Assembly: GCF_001598695.1 (NCBI RefSeq)
Contig: NZ_BCZK01000004.1
Coordinates: forward strand, 62,001 to 126,000
Direction of reading: 5' to 3'
From: Klebsiella oxytoca NBRC 105695
GTDB taxonomy: Bacteria; Pseudomonadota; Gammaproteobacteria; Enterobacterales; Enterobacteriaceae
DNA: 64,000 nucleotides
Position numbers and translations under genes: made by a program. Positions within the stretch are counted from its first letter, which is position 1; every line of letters starts with the position of its first letter. Shown one piece after another: positions 9,258 to 20,978 of this stretch. The notes under the pieces are model-generated. The model was not told where the DNA came from. It did not search any database and was given only the letters and a program-made list of their open reading frames with translations.

Positions 9258-9556
9258 CCGCGCAACTCACTTACTGAATCGATGTTCAGGTTCTGGCGAC
9301 GACGATGGAGCTGCAGCAGCAGCGCCAGGCCGATACTCGCTTCCGCGGCGGCGAGGGTGATGGCGAGGATATACATTATCTGGCCATCGGTCTGGCCCCA
9401 GTAGCTTCCTGCAACCACGAAAGCCAGCGCCGCGGCATTGATCATGATCTCCAGGCTAATCAGCATAAACAGCAGATTGCGGCGGATAACCAGCCCCGTC
9501 AGGCCGAGGACAAACAGGACAGAGGCGAGGATCAGTCCATGTGTTAAGGGGATCAT
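9254..9556 (-). CDS. nuoK: NADH-quinone oxidoreductase subunit K
   Basis: NuoK is a 100-residue membrane subunit with three helices (MrpC-like). The helices contain the conserved buried glutamates, in [17 protein letters not shown] and [14 protein letters not shown], that form part of the proton path near the quinone site. It overlaps nuoJ and nuoL by four bases at each end. Length equals the E. coli protein. Confidence 0.98.
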   Translation of the reverse strand: MIPLTHGLILASVLFVLGLTGLVIRRNLLFMLISLEIMINAAALAFVVAGSYWGQTDGQIMYILAITLAAAEASIGLALLLQLHRRRQNLNIDSVSELRG

Positions 9557-10107
9557 GCGTGTTCCTCCGTTTTTCTTTTATCGCTGTCGTTCGGGCGGTT
9601 ACTCAGCACTTCCCCGGCGCGCTCTTCGCGGCCGATATGGAAGGCAACAACCAGGCCCGCGAGCAGCAGCATGGAGGCCAGCTCCACCGCCAGAACGTAC
9701 GGACCAAACAGCGCAATACCGACCTCTTTGGCGTTAATCGCCGCACCGTCAATTCCCTGATCGTTAATACCGAGGATGGCGTAAACGATAACCACCAGCA
9801 GTACCGCAGAGAGGATGGCGGGGCCAATCCAGATCCCGGGTTTCAGCCACTGGCGCTCCTGCTCGATTTCGCTGCCGCCCAGATTGAGCATCATCACCAC
9901 GAACACGAACAGCACCATAATGGCTCCGGCGTAGACGATAATTTCCAGCGCACCGGCAAAGTAAGCCCCTAGCGAGAAGAACACCCCGGCGATCGCCAAC
10001 AGCGAAATGATCAGGTACAGCAGCGCGTGCACCGGATTGGTGTGGGTGATCACCCGCAGGGTTGCGAGGATGGCTATCAGGCCACAGATATAAAAAGCGA
10101 ATTCCAT
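9553..10107 (-). CDS. nuoJ: NADH-quinone oxidoreductase subunit J
   Basis: NuoJ is a 184-residue membrane subunit with five predicted helices, equivalent to mitochondrial ND6. The conserved third-helix region reads [24 protein letters not shown], where the pi-bulge helix that couples quinone reduction to pumping is found. It overlaps the nuoK start by four bases and follows nuoI by about 10 bases. Confidence 0.98.
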   Translation of the reverse strand: MEFAFYICGLIAILATLRVITHTNPVHALLYLIISLLAIAGVFFSLGAYFAGALEIIVYAGAIMVLFVFVVMMLNLGGSEIEQERQWLKPGIWIGPAILSAVLLVVIVYAILGINDQGIDGAAINAKEVGIALFGPYVLAVELASMLLLAGLVVAFHIGREERAGEVLSNRPNDSDKRKTEEHA

Positions 10108-10117
10108 TGCCCTCTCC

Positions 10118-10660
10118 TTACGGTAACAGGCTCTTGACGTCGATAGGCTTAGCTTCGTTCTCTGCTTCGCCCTTATCTTTGCCGTCGATTGCCATACCCG
10201 CCATCCGGTAGAAGTTATATTCCGGGTATTTACCCGGACCGGAAATCAGCAGATCCTCTTTTTCGTACACCAGATCCTGACGTTTGTATTCGCCCAGCTC
10301 AAAGTCCGGGGTCAACTGAATCGCCGTCGTCGGGCATGCTTCTTCGCACAGACCGCAGAAAATGCAGCGTGAGAAGTTGATGCGGAAAAACTCCGGATAC
10401 CAGCGGCCGTCTTTAGTTTCGGCTTTTTGCAGAGAGATACAGCCTACCGGACAAGCTACCGCACACAGGTTACAGGCAACGCAGCGCTCCTCGCCGTCCG
10501 GATCGCGCGTCAGCACGATGCGGCCACGGTAGCGCGGCGGCAGATATACCGGCTCTTCCGGGTACATCCGAGTTTCACGTTTGGCAAAGGCGTGCATCCC
10601 GATCATGCAGATACTGCGGACCTGGGTGCCAAACCCTACCAATAATTCTTTTAAGGTCAT
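10118..10660 (-). CDS. nuoI: NADH-quinone oxidoreductase subunit I (two 4Fe-4S)
   Basis: NuoI bridges the peripheral and membrane arms and passes electrons to the last cluster in NuoB. Two ferredoxin motifs, [12 protein letters not shown] and [12 protein letters not shown], bind clusters N6a and N6b. I use the ATG at 10660 ([11 protein letters not shown]), which gives 180 residues as in E. coli. A longer in-frame start would extend back into nuoH. The nuoH stop is 14 bases upstream. Confidence 0.98.
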   Translation of the reverse strand: MTLKELLVGFGTQVRSICMIGMHAFAKRETRMYPEEPVYLPPRYRGRIVLTRDPDGEERCVACNLCAVACPVGCISLQKAETKDGRWYPEFFRINFSRCIFCGLCEEACPTTAIQLTPDFELGEYKRQDLVYEKEDLLISGPGKYPEYNFYRMAGMAIDGKDKGEAENEAKPIDVKSLLP

Positions 10661-10674
10661 GGTCAATTCACCCC

Positions 10675-11652
10675 TTATTGCGCCTGCCAGAGAATGACAG
10701 CCGCCGTTACCAACAAGTTGATCAGCGTTAACGGCAGGCATACCTTCCAGCCGAAGGACATTACCTGGTCATAGCGCGGACGCGGTAATGATGCGCGGAT
10801 CAAAATGAACATCATCATAAAGAACGCGGTTTTCAGCGCGAACCAGATGAAAGGAGGTAACCATGGGCCATTCCAGCCGCCGAAGAACAGCGTCACGATC
10901 AGCGCCGATACGGTAACAATCCCGATATATTCACCGACGAAGAACAGACCGAACTTCATGCCGGAGTATTCGATGTGGTAACCGTCAGCCAGCTCCTGTT
11001 CCGCTTCCGGTTGGTCAAACGGGTGACGGTGACATACCGCCACGCCCGCAATCGCAAAGGTCACGAAACCAAAGAACTGCGGGATGACGTTCCACAGATG
11101 CGCCTGGTTATTGACGATATCGGTCATGTTGAATGAACCGGCCTGCGCCACTACGCCCATCAGGGAAAGGCCGAGGAACACTTCGTAGCTCAGGGTCTGG
11201 GCAGAAGCACGCATCGCGCCAAGCAGCGAGTATTTGTTGTTGCTCGACCAGCCGGCGAACAGCACCGCATAGACCGCCAGGCCCGCCATCATCAGGAAGA
11301 ACAGGATACCGATGTTCAGATCGGCCACCACCCACGTCGGGCTGACCGGCACGATGGCGAAGGCCAGCAGCAGCGAAGTAAAGGCGATCACCGGCGCCAG
11401 AGTAAAGATCACACGATCCGAGAAGCGCGGAACCCAGTCCTCTTTAAAGAACATTTTGATCATGTCGGCGACAAGCTGCAGCGAACCGCCCCAGCCCACG
11501 CGGTTAGGTCCGTAACGGTTCTGGAACAGGCCCAGCAGACGACGTTCGCCAAAGCTCATAAACGCGCCGCAGGTGACCACCACCAGTAGAATCACTACCG
11601 CCTTAAGGATGCCTAACAGAATGTCGATGAGATCGGGAGTTAACCAACTCAT
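10675..11652 (-). CDS. nuoH: NADH-quinone oxidoreductase subunit H
   Basis: NuoH is the 325-residue membrane subunit that forms much of the quinone-binding chamber at the junction with the peripheral arm. Conserved segments visible are [22 protein letters not shown] and the acidic loop [26 protein letters not shown], which lines the quinone channel. Its start overlaps the nuoG stop by four bases. Length is identical to E. coli. Confidence 0.98.
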   Translation of the reverse strand: MSWLTPDLIDILLGILKAVVILLVVVTCGAFMSFGERRLLGLFQNRYGPNRVGWGGSLQLVADMIKMFFKEDWVPRFSDRVIFTLAPVIAFTSLLLAFAIVPVSPTWVVADLNIGILFFLMMAGLAVYAVLFAGWSSNNKYSLLGAMRASAQTLSYEVFLGLSLMGVVAQAGSFNMTDIVNNQAHLWNVIPQFFGFVTFAIAGVAVCHRHPFDQPEAEQELADGYHIEYSGMKFGLFFVGEYIGIVTVSALIVTLFFGGWNGPWLPPFIWFALKTAFFMMMFILIRASLPRPRYDQVMSFGWKVCLPLTLINLLVTAAVILWQAQ

Positions 11653-14375
11653 GCTTTCGCCTCCTGCAGAGTATCAATACGCGCTCCGGTCAGCACCGGC
11701 GCAATCCCTGGCAAGCCCATCGGTAAGCCAACCTGCCCTGCCGTCAGCCCCGCCGAGATTACCAGCGGCAGGCTAAGCGCCTGGCCATCAACGCTGAAGG
11801 AAACCATCGCCCCTTCGTTCACGCCAAGCTTCGCGGCATCTGCTGGGTTGAGCTTAACGTACGGCTGCGGCATACGGCTCTGGAATACCGGAGAACGCTG
11901 CGACAGCTCGTCGCTGCCGAACAGATGGTAGTAAGGCGCGATACGCCATTTCCCTTCTTCTGCCTGGAAGCTTGCCGGAACCGCGGTAAAGTACTCAAGA
12001 CCGCTGGCGGAGGCTTCGATCAGACGCACGCCCGGATCGCCGTGGCGCAGTTTACCGCCCACTTCATCCTGGAACTTGTTCCACGCCTGAGGGGAGTTCC
12101 AGCCCGGAGCCCAGGCAAACGGAATTTGCGAACGCGGCGCGGACGGCTGGTTGTTCCCTTCCATAGAGAAGGCGAACATGGTGTCTTTATCCTGCGGCTG
12201 ACGCGGTTCATGCACGCTGATGTTGGCGCGCATCGCCGTACGTCCGCTGTAGCGGTGCGGTTCACGAGCCAGCTTCTGACCGCGAATGCGGAAGGTCGCA
12301 TCCGGCGCGGCGTCTTTGATCGCGGCCAGCTGCGGCAGGGCGGCAATGGCGGCGTCAATCACGTGGTCCAGCTGCGTCCAGTCAACCTGACGATTGTTCA
12401 CTGTGCTGTGCAACGAGTGCAGCCAGCGCCAGCTTTCCAGCATCACGGTTTTCGCATCGTAATAGGCCGGGTCGTAAACCTGGAAGAAGCGCTGGGCGCG
12501 ACCTTCGTTGTTGACCACGGTGCCATCGCTTTCCGCAAAGCTTGCCGCGGAGAGCACCAGATGCGCTTTTTCCATAATCGCCGTACGCTGATGGTCAACC
12601 ACCAGCACCAGCGGCGCTTTCGCCAGCGCCGCATCTACGCGGGCGGCTGAAGCGTGGCGGTGCAGATCGTTTTCCAGCACGATAACCGCATCGGCTGCGC
12701 CGGTTTCCAGTTCACTCAGCGCCTCTTCAAGCGAGCCGCCGCCGATCATCCCGAGACCAACGCTATTCACTGCCCGGGCGACCATGGTCACGCCAACATC
12801 GGCGCCGCGGCCTTTCAGGGCTTTCGCCACGTTCGCTGCAGCCTGAATCACCTCGATGCTGCCGGCGTTAGTTCCGGAAACAATCAGCGGTTTTTTCGCT
12901 CCGGCTAACGCCTGAACGATCACCTCGATTTTGCCTTTCAGCTCGCTGCTCAGACCTTCGACCGCCGGCGCGCTATCGTCCAGCGCGTGGGCGATGGCGA
13001 AGCCAAGACGCGCCTGATCTTCCACCGGCGCGCGATAGGTCCATGCCGCAATGTCATCAAGACGGGTGTCGTCGATGTTGGTCACGAACAGCGGATGCTT
13101 TGCACGCTGGCCGATGTTAAGGATCGCGGCGATCTGCCAGTCGGCGACCTTCTGCGCCGCCGCCATTTCGCGCGCTTTGCCTTTCACCGCCTGACGCACC
13201 GCCAGCGCGATACGCGCGCCGGTCTGGGTAATATCTTCACCGAGGATCAGCACCGCATCGTAAGATTCGATCTCGCGCAGCGCCGGGGTATGAATACCGC
13301 CTTCGCGCAGCACTTTCAGCATCATCTGCAGGCGTTCCTGTTCGCCCTTCGCGATGCCGGTATAGAAGTTGTCGGCGCCGACCAGCTCACGCAGCGCAAA
13401 GTTGCTTTCAATGCTGGCGCGCGGGGAGCCGATACCAATCACTTTCTTCGACTGGCGCAGAATATCTGCCGCCCCCTGCATCGCCTGCTCGGCGTTAAGG
13501 GTAATCAGATCGTCGCCGCGACGCTGAACCGGCTGACGCGGGCGATCTTTCAGATTCACATAGCCGTAGCCAAAACGTCCGCGGTCGCAGAGGAAGTAAC
13601 GGTTAAGGGTACCGTTATAGCGGTTTTCGATACGACGCAGTTCGCCGTAGCGCTCGCCGGGGCTGATGTTACAGCCGATGGAACACTGCTGGCAGATGCT
13701 TGGTGCAAACTGCATATCCCATTTACGGTTATAGCGCTCGGAGTGTGTTTTATCGGTAAAGACGCCGGTCGGACAGACTTCAACCAGGTTGCCGGAGAAT
13801 TCGCTCTCCAGCACGCCGTCTTCCGGGCGACCGAAGTAGACGTTATCGTGAGCGCCATAGACGCCCAGGTCGGTACCGTCGGCATAGTCTTTATAGTAGC
13901 GAACGCAGCGGTAGCAGGCGATGCAGCGGTTCATTTCGTGGGAGATGAACGGCCCCAGATCCTGGTTACGGTGGGTACGCTTGGTAAAGCGGTAGCGACG
14001 GAAGCTATGACCGGTCATCACGGTCATATCCTGTAAGTGACAGTTGCCGCCCTCTTCGCACACCGGACAGTCGTGCGGGTGGTTGGTCATCAGCCACTCA
14101 ACTACGCTTTCGCGAAACTGCTTCGCTTCTGCGTCGTCGATAGAAATAAAAGTGCCGTCGGATGCCGGAGTCATACAGGACATCACCAGGCGGCCACGCG
14201 TGTCTTCCGCGTTCTGATATTGCTTCACCGCACACTGGCGGCAAGCACCAACGCTTCCCAGCGCCGGATGCCAGCAAAAGTAAGGAATATCAAGACCCAG
14301 AGAGAGACAAGCTTCTAACAGGTTGTCCGCTCCGTTGACCTCGTACTCTTTGCCGTCTACATGAATCGTAGCCAT
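11649..14375 (-). CDS. nuoG: NADH-quinone oxidoreductase subunit G
   Basis: NuoG is the largest peripheral-arm subunit (908 residues here). Its N-terminus has a 2Fe-2S ferredoxin domain ([15 protein letters not shown]) and a His/Cys 4Fe-4S site ([18 protein letters not shown]). It also has a 4Fe-4S site in [17 protein letters not shown]. The extra cluster motif CQQCSIGC heads a molybdopterin-oxidoreductase-like domain that no longer binds Mo. The start is the ATG at 14375 ([13 protein letters not shown]), matching E. coli; an upstream in-frame start would add 14 residues read from the ERIC-containing spacer. That spacer of about 155 bases to nuoF is unusually long for this operon. Confidence 0.98.
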   Translation of the reverse strand: MATIHVDGKEYEVNGADNLLEACLSLGLDIPYFCWHPALGSVGACRQCAVKQYQNAEDTRGRLVMSCMTPASDGTFISIDDAEAKQFRESVVEWLMTNHPHDCPVCEEGGNCHLQDMTVMTGHSFRRYRFTKRTHRNQDLGPFISHEMNRCIACYRCVRYYKDYADGTDLGVYGAHDNVYFGRPEDGVLESEFSGNLVEVCPTGVFTDKTHSERYNRKWDMQFAPSICQQCSIGCNISPGERYGELRRIENRYNGTLNRYFLCDRGRFGYGYVNLKDRPRQPVQRRGDDLITLNAEQAMQGAADILRQSKKVIGIGSPRASIESNFALRELVGADNFYTGIAKGEQERLQMMLKVLREGGIHTPALREIESYDAVLILGEDITQTGARIALAVRQAVKGKAREMAAAQKVADWQIAAILNIGQRAKHPLFVTNIDDTRLDDIAAWTYRAPVEDQARLGFAIAHALDDSAPAVEGLSSELKGKIEVIVQALAGAKKPLIVSGTNAGSIEVIQAAANVAKALKGRGADVGVTMVARAVNSVGLGMIGGGSLEEALSELETGAADAVIVLENDLHRHASAARVDAALAKAPLVLVVDHQRTAIMEKAHLVLSAASFAESDGTVVNNEGRAQRFFQVYDPAYYDAKTVMLESWRWLHSLHSTVNNRQVDWTQLDHVIDAAIAALPQLAAIKDAAPDATFRIRGQKLAREPHRYSGRTAMRANISVHEPRQPQDKDTMFAFSMEGNNQPSAPRSQIPFAWAPGWNSPQAWNKFQDEVGGKLRHGDPGVRLIEASASGLEYFTAVPASFQAEEGKWRIAPYYHLFGSDELSQRSPVFQSRMPQPYVKLNPADAAKLGVNEGAMVSFSVDGQALSLPLVISAGLTAGQVGLPMGLPGIAPVLTGARIDTLQEAKA

Positions 14376-14404
14376 TAGCGTGCTTCCAAAGTAAAAAAAT
14401 CTTT

Positions 14405-14522
14405 TCCACTTCTTCATTCAGGCGGCCTCTGCGTTGGCTGCCTTCGTTCACCCCGGTCACTTACTGTAGTAAGTCCTGGGGGTTCACTCAGTTGCCGCCT
14501 TGATGCAACCTGAATGATCTTA
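14405..14522 (-). repeat. ERIC element in the nuoF-nuoG intergenic region
   Basis: Read on the minus strand, this is the enterobacterial repetitive intergenic consensus. It has an outer inverted repeat ending CCTGAAT, a GGCGGCAACTGAGTGAACCCCCAGG arm, a central GTAAGTGACCGGGGTGAACGA and then AGCCAACGC. It should form a long hairpin in nuo mRNA. Confidence 0.88.
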
Positions 14523-14530
14523 TGGATACA

Positions 14531-15868
14531 TTACCAGCGCGTCTTAAGCAGGTTCGGCTGAATCCCGTTGATTGCATGGGTATTGCTGAACTGCTGTTTA
14601 ATGCCAGCTTCGAATTCTTCGCGGAAATATTTAATCGCGCTCTGTAGCGGCTCAACCGCACCCGGCGCGTGCGCGCAGAAGGTTTTACCCGGTCCGAGGA
14701 ATCGACACAGTTGCTCAAGCGTCTCGATATCCCCCGGCTGCCCTTCGCCGCGCTCGAGAGCGCGCAGAATTTTCACGCTCCACGGCAGACCGTCGCGGCA
14801 AGGCGTGCACCAGCCGCAGGACTCGCGGGCGAAAAACTCTTCGAGGTTGCGCACCAGCGATACCATGTTGATCTCGTGGTCAACGGCCATCGCCAGCGAC
14901 GTCCCCAGGCGGCTTCCCGCTTTACCGATGCTTTCGAACTCCATCGGCAGGTCAAGATGCGCTTCAGTCAGGAAGTCGGTACCCGCGCCGCCCGGCTGCC
15001 AGGCCTTGAACTTCAGGCCATCGCGCATGCCGCCGGCGTAATCTTCGAGGATCTCGCGCGCGGTGGTGCCGAACGGCAGCTCCCAGACGCCCGGATTTTT
15101 CACCCGCCCGGAGAAGCCCATCAGCTTGGTGCCGGCATCTTTACTGGTGGAAATGTTCTGATACCACTCAACGCCGTTAGCCAGAATCGCCGGCACGTTG
15201 CACAGGGTTTCAACGTTGTTAACGCAGGTCGGTTTGCCCCATACGCCGGAGCTGGCCGGGAACGGCGGCTTCGAGCGCGGGTTCGCGCGGCGGCCTTCGA
15301 GAGAGTTAATCAACGCGGTTTCTTCGCCGCAAATATAGCGCCCTGCCCCGGTATGGACGAACAGCTCGAAGTCAAAACCGGTGCCGAGTATGTTTTTGCC
15401 GAGCAGGCCCGCTTCGGTCGCTTCGGCAATCGCCCGGCGCAGATGCTGAGCCGCTTCAACATATTCTCCGCGCAGGAAGATGTAGCCGCGGTAAGCTTTC
15501 AGCGCAAAAGCGGAGATCAGCATACCCTCCACCAGCAGGTGCGGCAGCTGCTCCATCAGCAGGCGGTCTTTATAGGTACCCGGCTCCATTTCATCGGCGT
15601 TACACAGCAGATAACGGATGTTCATGGATTCGTCTTTCGGCATCAGGCTCCACTTCAAACCGGTGGAAAAGCCCGCGCCGCCGCGCCCTTTCAGGCCAGC
15701 GTCTTTTACCGCCGTGACGATTTCATCCGGCGCCATCCCGGAGAGCGCTTTACGCGCCCCGGCGTAGCCATTTTTGCTCTGGTATTCATCCAGCCATACC
15801 GGCTGCTTGTCGTCGCGCAGCCGCCAGGTCAGCGGATGGGTTTCGGCAGTACGAATAATGGTTTTCAT
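14531..15868 (-). CDS. nuoF: NADH-quinone oxidoreductase subunit F (NADH/FMN)
   Basis: NuoF is the 445-residue NADH-oxidising subunit. It carries the FMN/NADH-binding glycine-rich loop [14 protein letters not shown] and the 4Fe-4S (N3) motif [12 protein letters not shown] with a later cysteine. Length and sequence match E. coli. Its ATG overlaps the nuoE stop by four bases. Downstream it is separated from nuoG by an ERIC insertion. Confidence 0.98.
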   Translation of the reverse strand: MKTIIRTAETHPLTWRLRDDKQPVWLDEYQSKNGYAGARKALSGMAPDEIVTAVKDAGLKGRGGAGFSTGLKWSLMPKDESMNIRYLLCNADEMEPGTYKDRLLMEQLPHLLVEGMLISAFALKAYRGYIFLRGEYVEAAQHLRRAIAEATEAGLLGKNILGTGFDFELFVHTGAGRYICGEETALINSLEGRRANPRSKPPFPASSGVWGKPTCVNNVETLCNVPAILANGVEWYQNISTSKDAGTKLMGFSGRVKNPGVWELPFGTTAREILEDYAGGMRDGLKFKAWQPGGAGTDFLTEAHLDLPMEFESIGKAGSRLGTSLAMAVDHEINMVSLVRNLEEFFARESCGWCTPCRDGLPWSVKILRALERGEGQPGDIETLEQLCRFLGPGKTFCAHAPGAVEPLQSAIKYFREEFEAGIKQQFSNTHAINGIQPNLLKTRW

Positions 15869-16365
15869 TTATACCGCTCCAGGAGGTCAGGAATCGCTTC
15901 CGGCGTCAGATAACTGTGAGTGTCCTCATCAATCATCATCGTCGGCCCCTTGTCGCAGTTGCCCAGACAGCAGGTCGGCAGCAGAGTGAAGCGGCCATCA
16001 AAGGTCGTTTGACCCGGTTTGATATCCAGCTTCTTCTCGATCGCCGACTGAATGCCCTGGAACCCGGTAATATGGCACACCACGCTATCGCAGTAGCGAA
16101 TGACGTGACGCCCTACCGGCTGGCGGAAAATCTGGCTATAGAACGTCGCCACGCCTTCTACGTCGCTGGCCGGGATCCCCAGCACATCGGCGATAGCGTA
16201 GATTGCGCCGTCCGGCACCCAGCCGCGCTGCTTCTGAACGATCTTCAGCGCTTCAATGGACGCCGCACGCGGGTCTTCGTAGTGGTGCTTCTCGTGCTCA
16301 ATCGCCTCACGCTCTGCCGCACTCAGCTCAAAAGCCTCGGTTTGTGGTTGTTGATTCTCGTGCAT
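15865..16365 (-). CDS. nuoE: NADH-quinone oxidoreductase subunit E (2Fe-2S)
   Basis: NuoE is a 166-residue thioredoxin-like-fold subunit of the NADH dehydrogenase module. It holds the off-path 2Fe-2S cluster N1a through cysteines in [10 protein letters not shown] and [10 protein letters not shown]. It is tightly packed between nuoCD, whose stop is 2 bases upstream, and nuoF, which it overlaps by four bases. Confidence 0.98.
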   Translation of the reverse strand: MHENQQPQTEAFELSAAEREAIEHEKHHYEDPRAASIEALKIVQKQRGWVPDGAIYAIADVLGIPASDVEGVATFYSQIFRQPVGRHVIRYCDSVVCHITGFQGIQSAIEKKLDIKPGQTTFDGRFTLLPTCCLGNCDKGPTMMIDEDTHSYLTPEAIPDLLERYK

Positions 16366-16367
16366 AA

Positions 16368-18176
16368 TTAGCGGTCCACGTCTGACATAACAAAATCGAT
16401 ACTACCCAGATAGACAATCAGGTCAGAGACCAGACTGCCGCGAATGGCGGCCGGGATCTGCTGCAGGTGCGCGAAGCTCGGCGTACGCACGCGGGTACGG
16501 TAGCTCATGGTGCTGCCGTCGCTGGTCAGGTAGTAACTGTTAATACCCTTCGTCGCTTCAATCATCTGGAAGGATTCCTGCGCCGGCATCACCGGGCCCC
16601 AGGAAACCTGCAGGAAGTGCGTAATCAGGGTTTCGATATGCTGCAGCGTGCGCTCTTTCGGCGGCGGCGTCGTGAGCGGGTGATCCGCCTTGAACGGGCC
16701 TTCCGGCATGTTATCGAGGCACTGCTGAAGAATGCGCAGGCTCTGGCGCAGCTCTTCCACTTTCAGCATCACGCGGGTGTAGCAGTCGGAGACGCCACCG
16801 CCGGTCGGGATCTCAAAGTCGAAGTTTTCATAGCCAGAATAGGGACGCCATTTACGTACGTCGAAGCCGATGCCGGTGGCGCGCAGGCCCGCGCCGGTGG
16901 TGCCCCACTCCAGCGCTTCTTTCGCATTATAGGCGGCAACCCCTTTCGAACGACCGATCAGGATAGTGTTGCGTAGCGCGGCTTTCTCATAGGAATCCAG
17001 ACGCTTCGGCATCCACTCGAGGAATTCGCGCAGCAGGCGATCCCAGCCGCGAGGCAGGTCGTGCGCGACGCCGCCGATGCGGAACCAGGCCGGGTGCATA
17101 CGGAAACCGGTAATCGCCTCCACCAGATCGTAGATCTTCTGGCGGTCGGTAAAGGCAAAGAATACCGGCGTCATCGCCCCGACGTCCTGGATAAAGGTGG
17201 AGATGTACAGCAGATGGCTGTTGATGCGGAACAGCTCGGAGAGCATCACGCGGATCACGTTGACGCGGTCCGGCACGGTAATACCCGCCAGTTTTTCTAC
17301 CGCCAGTACGTACGGCATTTCGTTAACGCAGCCGCCAAGATATTCAATACGGTCGGTATAAGGAATGTAGCTATGCCAGGACTGGCGTTCGCCCATCTTC
17401 TCCGCGCCGCGGTGGTGGTAACCGATATCGGGCACGCAGTCGATAATCTCTTCGCCATCGAGCTGCAGAATAATACGGAACGCACCGTGCGCTGAAGGGT
17501 GGTTCGGGCCGAGGTTAAGGAACATGAAGTCCTCGTTTTCGGTCCCGCGCTTCATGCCCCACTCTTCCGGTTTGAAGGTCAGCGCTTCCATTTCCAGATC
17601 CTGTTTGGCTTTGGTCAGCTCAAACGGGTCAAATTCGGTGGCGCGCGCCGGATAGTCTTTACGCAGCGGATGGCCTTCCCATGTCGGCGGCATCATGATG
17701 CGCCTGAGGTTCGGGTGGCCGTCGAAGGTCACGCCAAACATCTCCCAGGTTTCACGCTCATACCAGTTAGCGTTAGGGAACAGTTTGGTGAAGGTCGGCA
17801 GATGCAGATCGTTTTCAGACAAGGCAACCTTGAGCATGATGTCGCGGTTGCGGTCTATTGAAATCAGGTGATAGAAAACGGAAAAATCCGCGGCGGGTAA
17901 ACCGTCGCGGTGCGTGCGCAGACGTTCGTCCATGCCGTGCAGGTCGAACAGCATCACGTAAGGCTTCGGCAATTTCTTCAGGAAATCACCCACCTCAAGC
18001 AACTGTTCGCGCTTAACCCAAACCACCGGAACGCCGGTGCGGGTAGGCTGAACGGTAAAGGCATCCGGCCCAAAACGGTTGCGCAGTTCGCCGATCACCG
18101 GGTCATCAAGGTGATCGCGGGTTTGCCAGGCTGGTGCGGCGTCATGCGCGGTTAAATCGGTCATATTGTTCACCAT
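16368..18176 (-). CDS. nuoC: NADH-quinone oxidoreductase fused subunit CD
   Basis: The 602-residue protein is the NuoC-NuoD fusion typical of enterobacteria. Its N-terminal third is the 30-kDa NuoC domain ([30 protein letters not shown]). The remainder is the 49-kDa NuoD domain ([22 protein letters not shown] ... [11 protein letters not shown]), which shares the quinone pocket with NuoB. The start [10 protein letters not shown] matches E. coli. The fusion joint is near residue 200. Confidence 0.98.
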   Translation of the reverse strand: MVNNMTDLTAHDAAPAWQTRDHLDDPVIGELRNRFGPDAFTVQPTRTGVPVVWVKREQLLEVGDFLKKLPKPYVMLFDLHGMDERLRTHRDGLPAADFSVFYHLISIDRNRDIMLKVALSENDLHLPTFTKLFPNANWYERETWEMFGVTFDGHPNLRRIMMPPTWEGHPLRKDYPARATEFDPFELTKAKQDLEMEALTFKPEEWGMKRGTENEDFMFLNLGPNHPSAHGAFRIILQLDGEEIIDCVPDIGYHHRGAEKMGERQSWHSYIPYTDRIEYLGGCVNEMPYVLAVEKLAGITVPDRVNVIRVMLSELFRINSHLLYISTFIQDVGAMTPVFFAFTDRQKIYDLVEAITGFRMHPAWFRIGGVAHDLPRGWDRLLREFLEWMPKRLDSYEKAALRNTILIGRSKGVAAYNAKEALEWGTTGAGLRATGIGFDVRKWRPYSGYENFDFEIPTGGGVSDCYTRVMLKVEELRQSLRILQQCLDNMPEGPFKADHPLTTPPPKERTLQHIETLITHFLQVSWGPVMPAQESFQMIEATKGINSYYLTSDGSTMSYRTRVRTPSFAHLQQIPAAIRGSLVSDLIVYLGSIDFVMSDVDR

Positions 18177-18262
18177 TGCAAAAGGTCCGTGGTGACTGCT
18201 GGCGAGGCTTCGCGCTGTAGTAGATTGATTTGCGAAGTTTTTATCCCGCCCGCAGGCGCAAG

Positions 18263-18937
18263 TTAAATCTCGTCCGGAGTCCGCAGATTGGTCACTGCAA
18301 TACGCTCGCCGCGTTTACGCTCGCGTTCCGACTGCATATTGGCGCGGTACACGCCCTGATCGCCTACCACCCACGAGAGCGGACGGCGTTCTTTACCAAT
18401 GGATTCCTGCAGCAGCATCAGCGCCTGCATGTAAGCTTCCGGACGCGGTGGACAGCCCGGGATGTAAACATCGACCGGAATAAACTTATCCACGCCCTGG
18501 ACGACGGAGTAAATATCGTACATTCCGCCGGAGTTGGCGCATGCGCCCATCGAGATAACCCACTTCGGCTCCAGCATCTGGTCATAAAGACGCTGAATGA
18601 CCGGCGCCATTTTGGTGAAGCAGGTCCCCGCAACCACCATCAGGTCAGCCTGACGCGGGGAGGCACGTAATACTTCTGCACCAAAGCGCGCAACGTCATG
18701 CACCGCGGTGAATGACGTCACCATTTCCACGTAGCAGCAAGAAAGGCCAAAGTTATAAGGCCAGATTGAGTTCTTACGGCCCCAGTTCACCATGTCATGC
18801 AAGGCGTGTTCGAGTTTCCCCATATACACGCTTTTATTGACTTCTTGCTCCAGGGGGTCGGTTACGATCTCCTGTTTTTGCAGGGGGTAACGGTCGTTCT
18901 CACCGTTAGGATCGATGCGGGTGAGCGTATAATCCAT
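18263..18937 (-). CDS. nuoB: NADH-quinone oxidoreductase subunit B (N2 cluster)
   Basis: NuoB is a 224-residue subunit that binds the terminal 4Fe-4S cluster N2, which reduces quinone. The tandem cysteines are in [10 protein letters not shown]; the further ligands are in [10 protein letters not shown] and the [10 protein letters not shown] block. It is a few residues longer than E. coli NuoB at the C-terminus. The nuoA stop is 15 bases upstream. Confidence 0.98.
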   Translation of the reverse strand: MDYTLTRIDPNGENDRYPLQKQEIVTDPLEQEVNKSVYMGKLEHALHDMVNWGRKNSIWPYNFGLSCCYVEMVTSFTAVHDVARFGAEVLRASPRQADLMVVAGTCFTKMAPVIQRLYDQMLEPKWVISMGACANSGGMYDIYSVVQGVDKFIPVDVYIPGCPPRPEAYMQALMLLQESIGKERRPLSWVVGDQGVYRANMQSERERKRGERIAVTNLRTPDEI

Positions 18938-18952
18938 CTTATTGCCTCGCTT

Positions 18953-19399
18953 TTACTGCGTATGACGGTTAGTGGGACTGTCTGTTTCCGGGTTAACCAG
19001 CGTGCGACGGGAGCGCGCAGGCGTCCAGTCCAGTGCGCCGATACGAACGAGGTAAACCAGACCAGCCAGTAGCACTAAAATGAAAATTGCGGCTTCCACA
19101 AAGCCGACCCAGCCGCTTTCACGGATAGAGGCCGACCATGCGTAGAGATACAGGGCTTCCACGTCGAAAATCACGAAGAACATGGCTACCAGATAAAACT
19201 TCGCAGAAAGACGTAAGCGAGCCGAACCGACGGAGTCGATCCCGGATTCAAACGGCGTGTTCTTGCTACGCGCGCGCGCGCGTCCGCCAAGATACCAGCC
19301 GCCGACGAGCATCAGGCAGCACAGGCCGATAGCGATGATGAGAAATATAGCGAATGCCCAATGATGAGCGATGACTTCAGTGGATGTTGACATACGCAT
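18953..19399 (-). CDS. nuoA: NADH-quinone oxidoreductase subunit A
   Basis: NuoA is a 148-residue membrane subunit with three helices and the conserved loop [40 protein letters not shown], which contacts the quinone site. It is the first gene of the nuo operon. The upstream ATG at 19399 is chosen because the E. coli protein likewise starts two residues ahead of MSTSTEV. Confidence 0.97.
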   Translation of the reverse strand: MRMSTSTEVIAHHWAFAIFLIIAIGLCCLMLVGGWYLGGRARARSKNTPFESGIDSVGSARLRLSAKFYLVAMFFVIFDVEALYLYAWSASIRESGWVGFVEAAIFILVLLAGLVYLVRIGALDWTPARSRRTLVNPETDSPTNRHTQ

Positions 19400-19953
19400 T
19401 GCTTAACCAAAAAAGTGTAGCGCTAAAACCCTCTGCTCTTACTGGCAGATGAACGCCACAGCGTTTCACGGGGAGGAATAAAAAAAAATGCCGTGCAAAA
19501 AAGCGTCCCTGGGTGATGTGGAAGGCCAGTTGCGGTGGCTTTTTACTCCTTTCATTAACCTTTTGTCAACTTTAACAAAAGTTTTCACAACATTAATTTA
19601 CATTGGATTTTTTTCATTAACATTAAATGCCCTTTCATGCGGAATAACCTTGCATACTGTTCGGCTTTAGTGTTGTTGAATCGTGTCCGTTTCCGCCGTA
19701 AATCAAAATTACCCGTCTATTTTGACAGGATTCAGACACGATTCCTCCCCCTAAGGAGGGGTATTTTCTTGATCTGCGACACGCTTTTGTTAATTCAACC
19801 AAGAAAACAGCAACAAACCAGATGGTTTTTTAACATTAGCAGGAAGTATTGAAAGTGCAGAGAAAAGTGGAGAAATGAGAGGAAGAGCAGAACTAAGCCA
19901 CTGATTTACATGCAAAGAAATCAACAAAACATTTAATTCATCAATAAAATTTG
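19400..19953. promoter_or_regulatory. nuo promoter/leader region with structured DNA
   Basis: This stretch of over 500 bases has no supported gene and must hold the nuo promoters. It contains a perfect 10-bp inverted repeat, GAATCGTGTC at 19678-19687 and GACACGATTC at 19735-19744, with 47 bases between. A small GC-rich hairpin around 19744-19760 (CCTCC...GGAGG) follows. In E. coli this region is controlled by several regulators (ArcA, NarL, Fis, IHF). I could not place individual sites with confidence. Confidence 0.5.
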
Positions 19954-20001
19954 AAAAAAACGAACCACAGTGGCGATTTTGCAGGTCTGTGGTTCGTTTT
20001 T
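19954..20001 (-). terminator. Terminator of lrhA
   Basis: CGAACCACAG at 19961-19970 pairs perfectly with CTGTGGTTCG at 19987-19996. The stem extends through flanking A and T runs to about 15 bp, with a 16-base loop. The T run on the minus strand follows the stem, 50 bases past the lrhA stop. The symmetry would also stop plus-strand transcripts. Confidence 0.85.
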
Positions 20002-20051
20002 GCACTTACATTTTGTTACCAGTTTTTGTGATGTTTGTTAGCTTTTTCCCT

Positions 20052-20978
20052 TCAGGAAACAAGGGAATTATCTCCCCCTTCAGGGGTATAAATGCGCTGG
20101 CTAGACCATGGCTGGTACTCCGTGCTCAATGACTGGAAAATCGCCTGAGTGAGCTCGCTTGCCTTCTGAGGGTTACAGTTCAACATGTAGTGGGTATCCG
20201 GCAGCACCGGTAACCCGTCGCTTCTGCCCGGCACGCGAAACTCCGGGCTCATCATCTCTACCGGCTGCGCGGTTACGCCAAGTCCGGCTTTCACCGCCGC
20301 TTTGACCCCAGCCATTGATGACGCCGTATGGGACAGATGCCAGGGAACCCGGGCAACATCGAGTACCGTAGTGATATCTTCGCGAAACGGATCTGCGGCA
20401 TCCAGCAATACAAGCGGGACCGACTCGCCCTGCGGGAGAACGTAATCCGCCGCGCAGTACCACAGGGTTGGCGAAGTGCGTAGCGTCAGCATTTCCGAAC
20501 CCTTCGTTGGTCGGGTCGTTAGCGCGAGATCGATCGCCCCATTGTTCAGCATATCTACTATATCGGGATGATTGAGGACTTTAATTTCAAGGGTCAGCTT
20601 GGGATAAAAACTGCCGATCCGATTTAATAAGAACGGTAAAATGGTATCCGCTGTCTCATCAGAAGCACCCACTGTCAGCGTCCCCTGGAGGCTGCCGAAC
20701 ATGAGCGACATACAGGCTTCATCGTTAAAACGCAGAATCTTCCGCGCATAGCCTAACAGCTGAATACCCTGTTCTGTCAGGAGTTTATTGCGCCCGTGGC
20801 GAGCAAAAAGTTCTTTGCCGACCAACTGCTCCAGCCGCTGCATCTGCTGGCTTACCGCTGACTGAGTCCGGCACACCGCAACGGCGGCAGCGGCAAATGT
20901 ACTGAGATCGGCGACGGCAACAAAGGTTCTCAAGAGGTCGAGGTCTAAATTTAGTATCGAACGATTTTCATTTATCAT
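20052..20978 (-). CDS. lrhA: LysR-family regulator LrhA
   Basis: This 308-residue LysR-type regulator has an N-terminal winged helix-turn-helix ([42 protein letters not shown]) and a C-terminal effector domain. The N-terminal half is almost identical to E. coli LrhA, while the effector domain is more divergent. In E. coli LrhA represses flhDC and influences type 1 fimbrial phase switching and sigma-S levels. Gene position between nuoA and alaA is conserved. The long upstream region fits the complex control known for lrhA. Confidence 0.95.
   Translation of the reverse strand: MINENRSILNLDLDLLRTFVAVADLSTFAAAAVAVCRTQSAVSQQMQRLEQLVGKELFARHGRNKLLTEQGIQLLGYARKILRFNDEACMSLMFGSLQGTLTVGASDETADTILPFLLNRIGSFYPKLTLEIKVLNHPDIVDMLNNGAIDLALTTRPTKGSEMLTLRTSPTLWYCAADYVLPQGESVPLVLLDAADPFREDITTVLDVARVPWHLSHTASSMAGVKAAVKAGLGVTAQPVEMMSPEFRVPGRSDGLPVLPDTHYMLNCNPQKASELTQAIFQSLSTEYQPWSSQRIYTPEGGDNSLVS

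Noticed and set aside
14669..15913. 414-codon plus-strand frame opposite nuoF
   Set aside because: It is an antisense shadow of nuoF and has no independent support.
19488..19670. Small plus-strand ORF upstream of nuoA
   Set aside because: It begins in an A-rich tract with no proper ribosome binding site and runs antisense through the nuo promoter region; a hydrophobic stretch alone is not enough.
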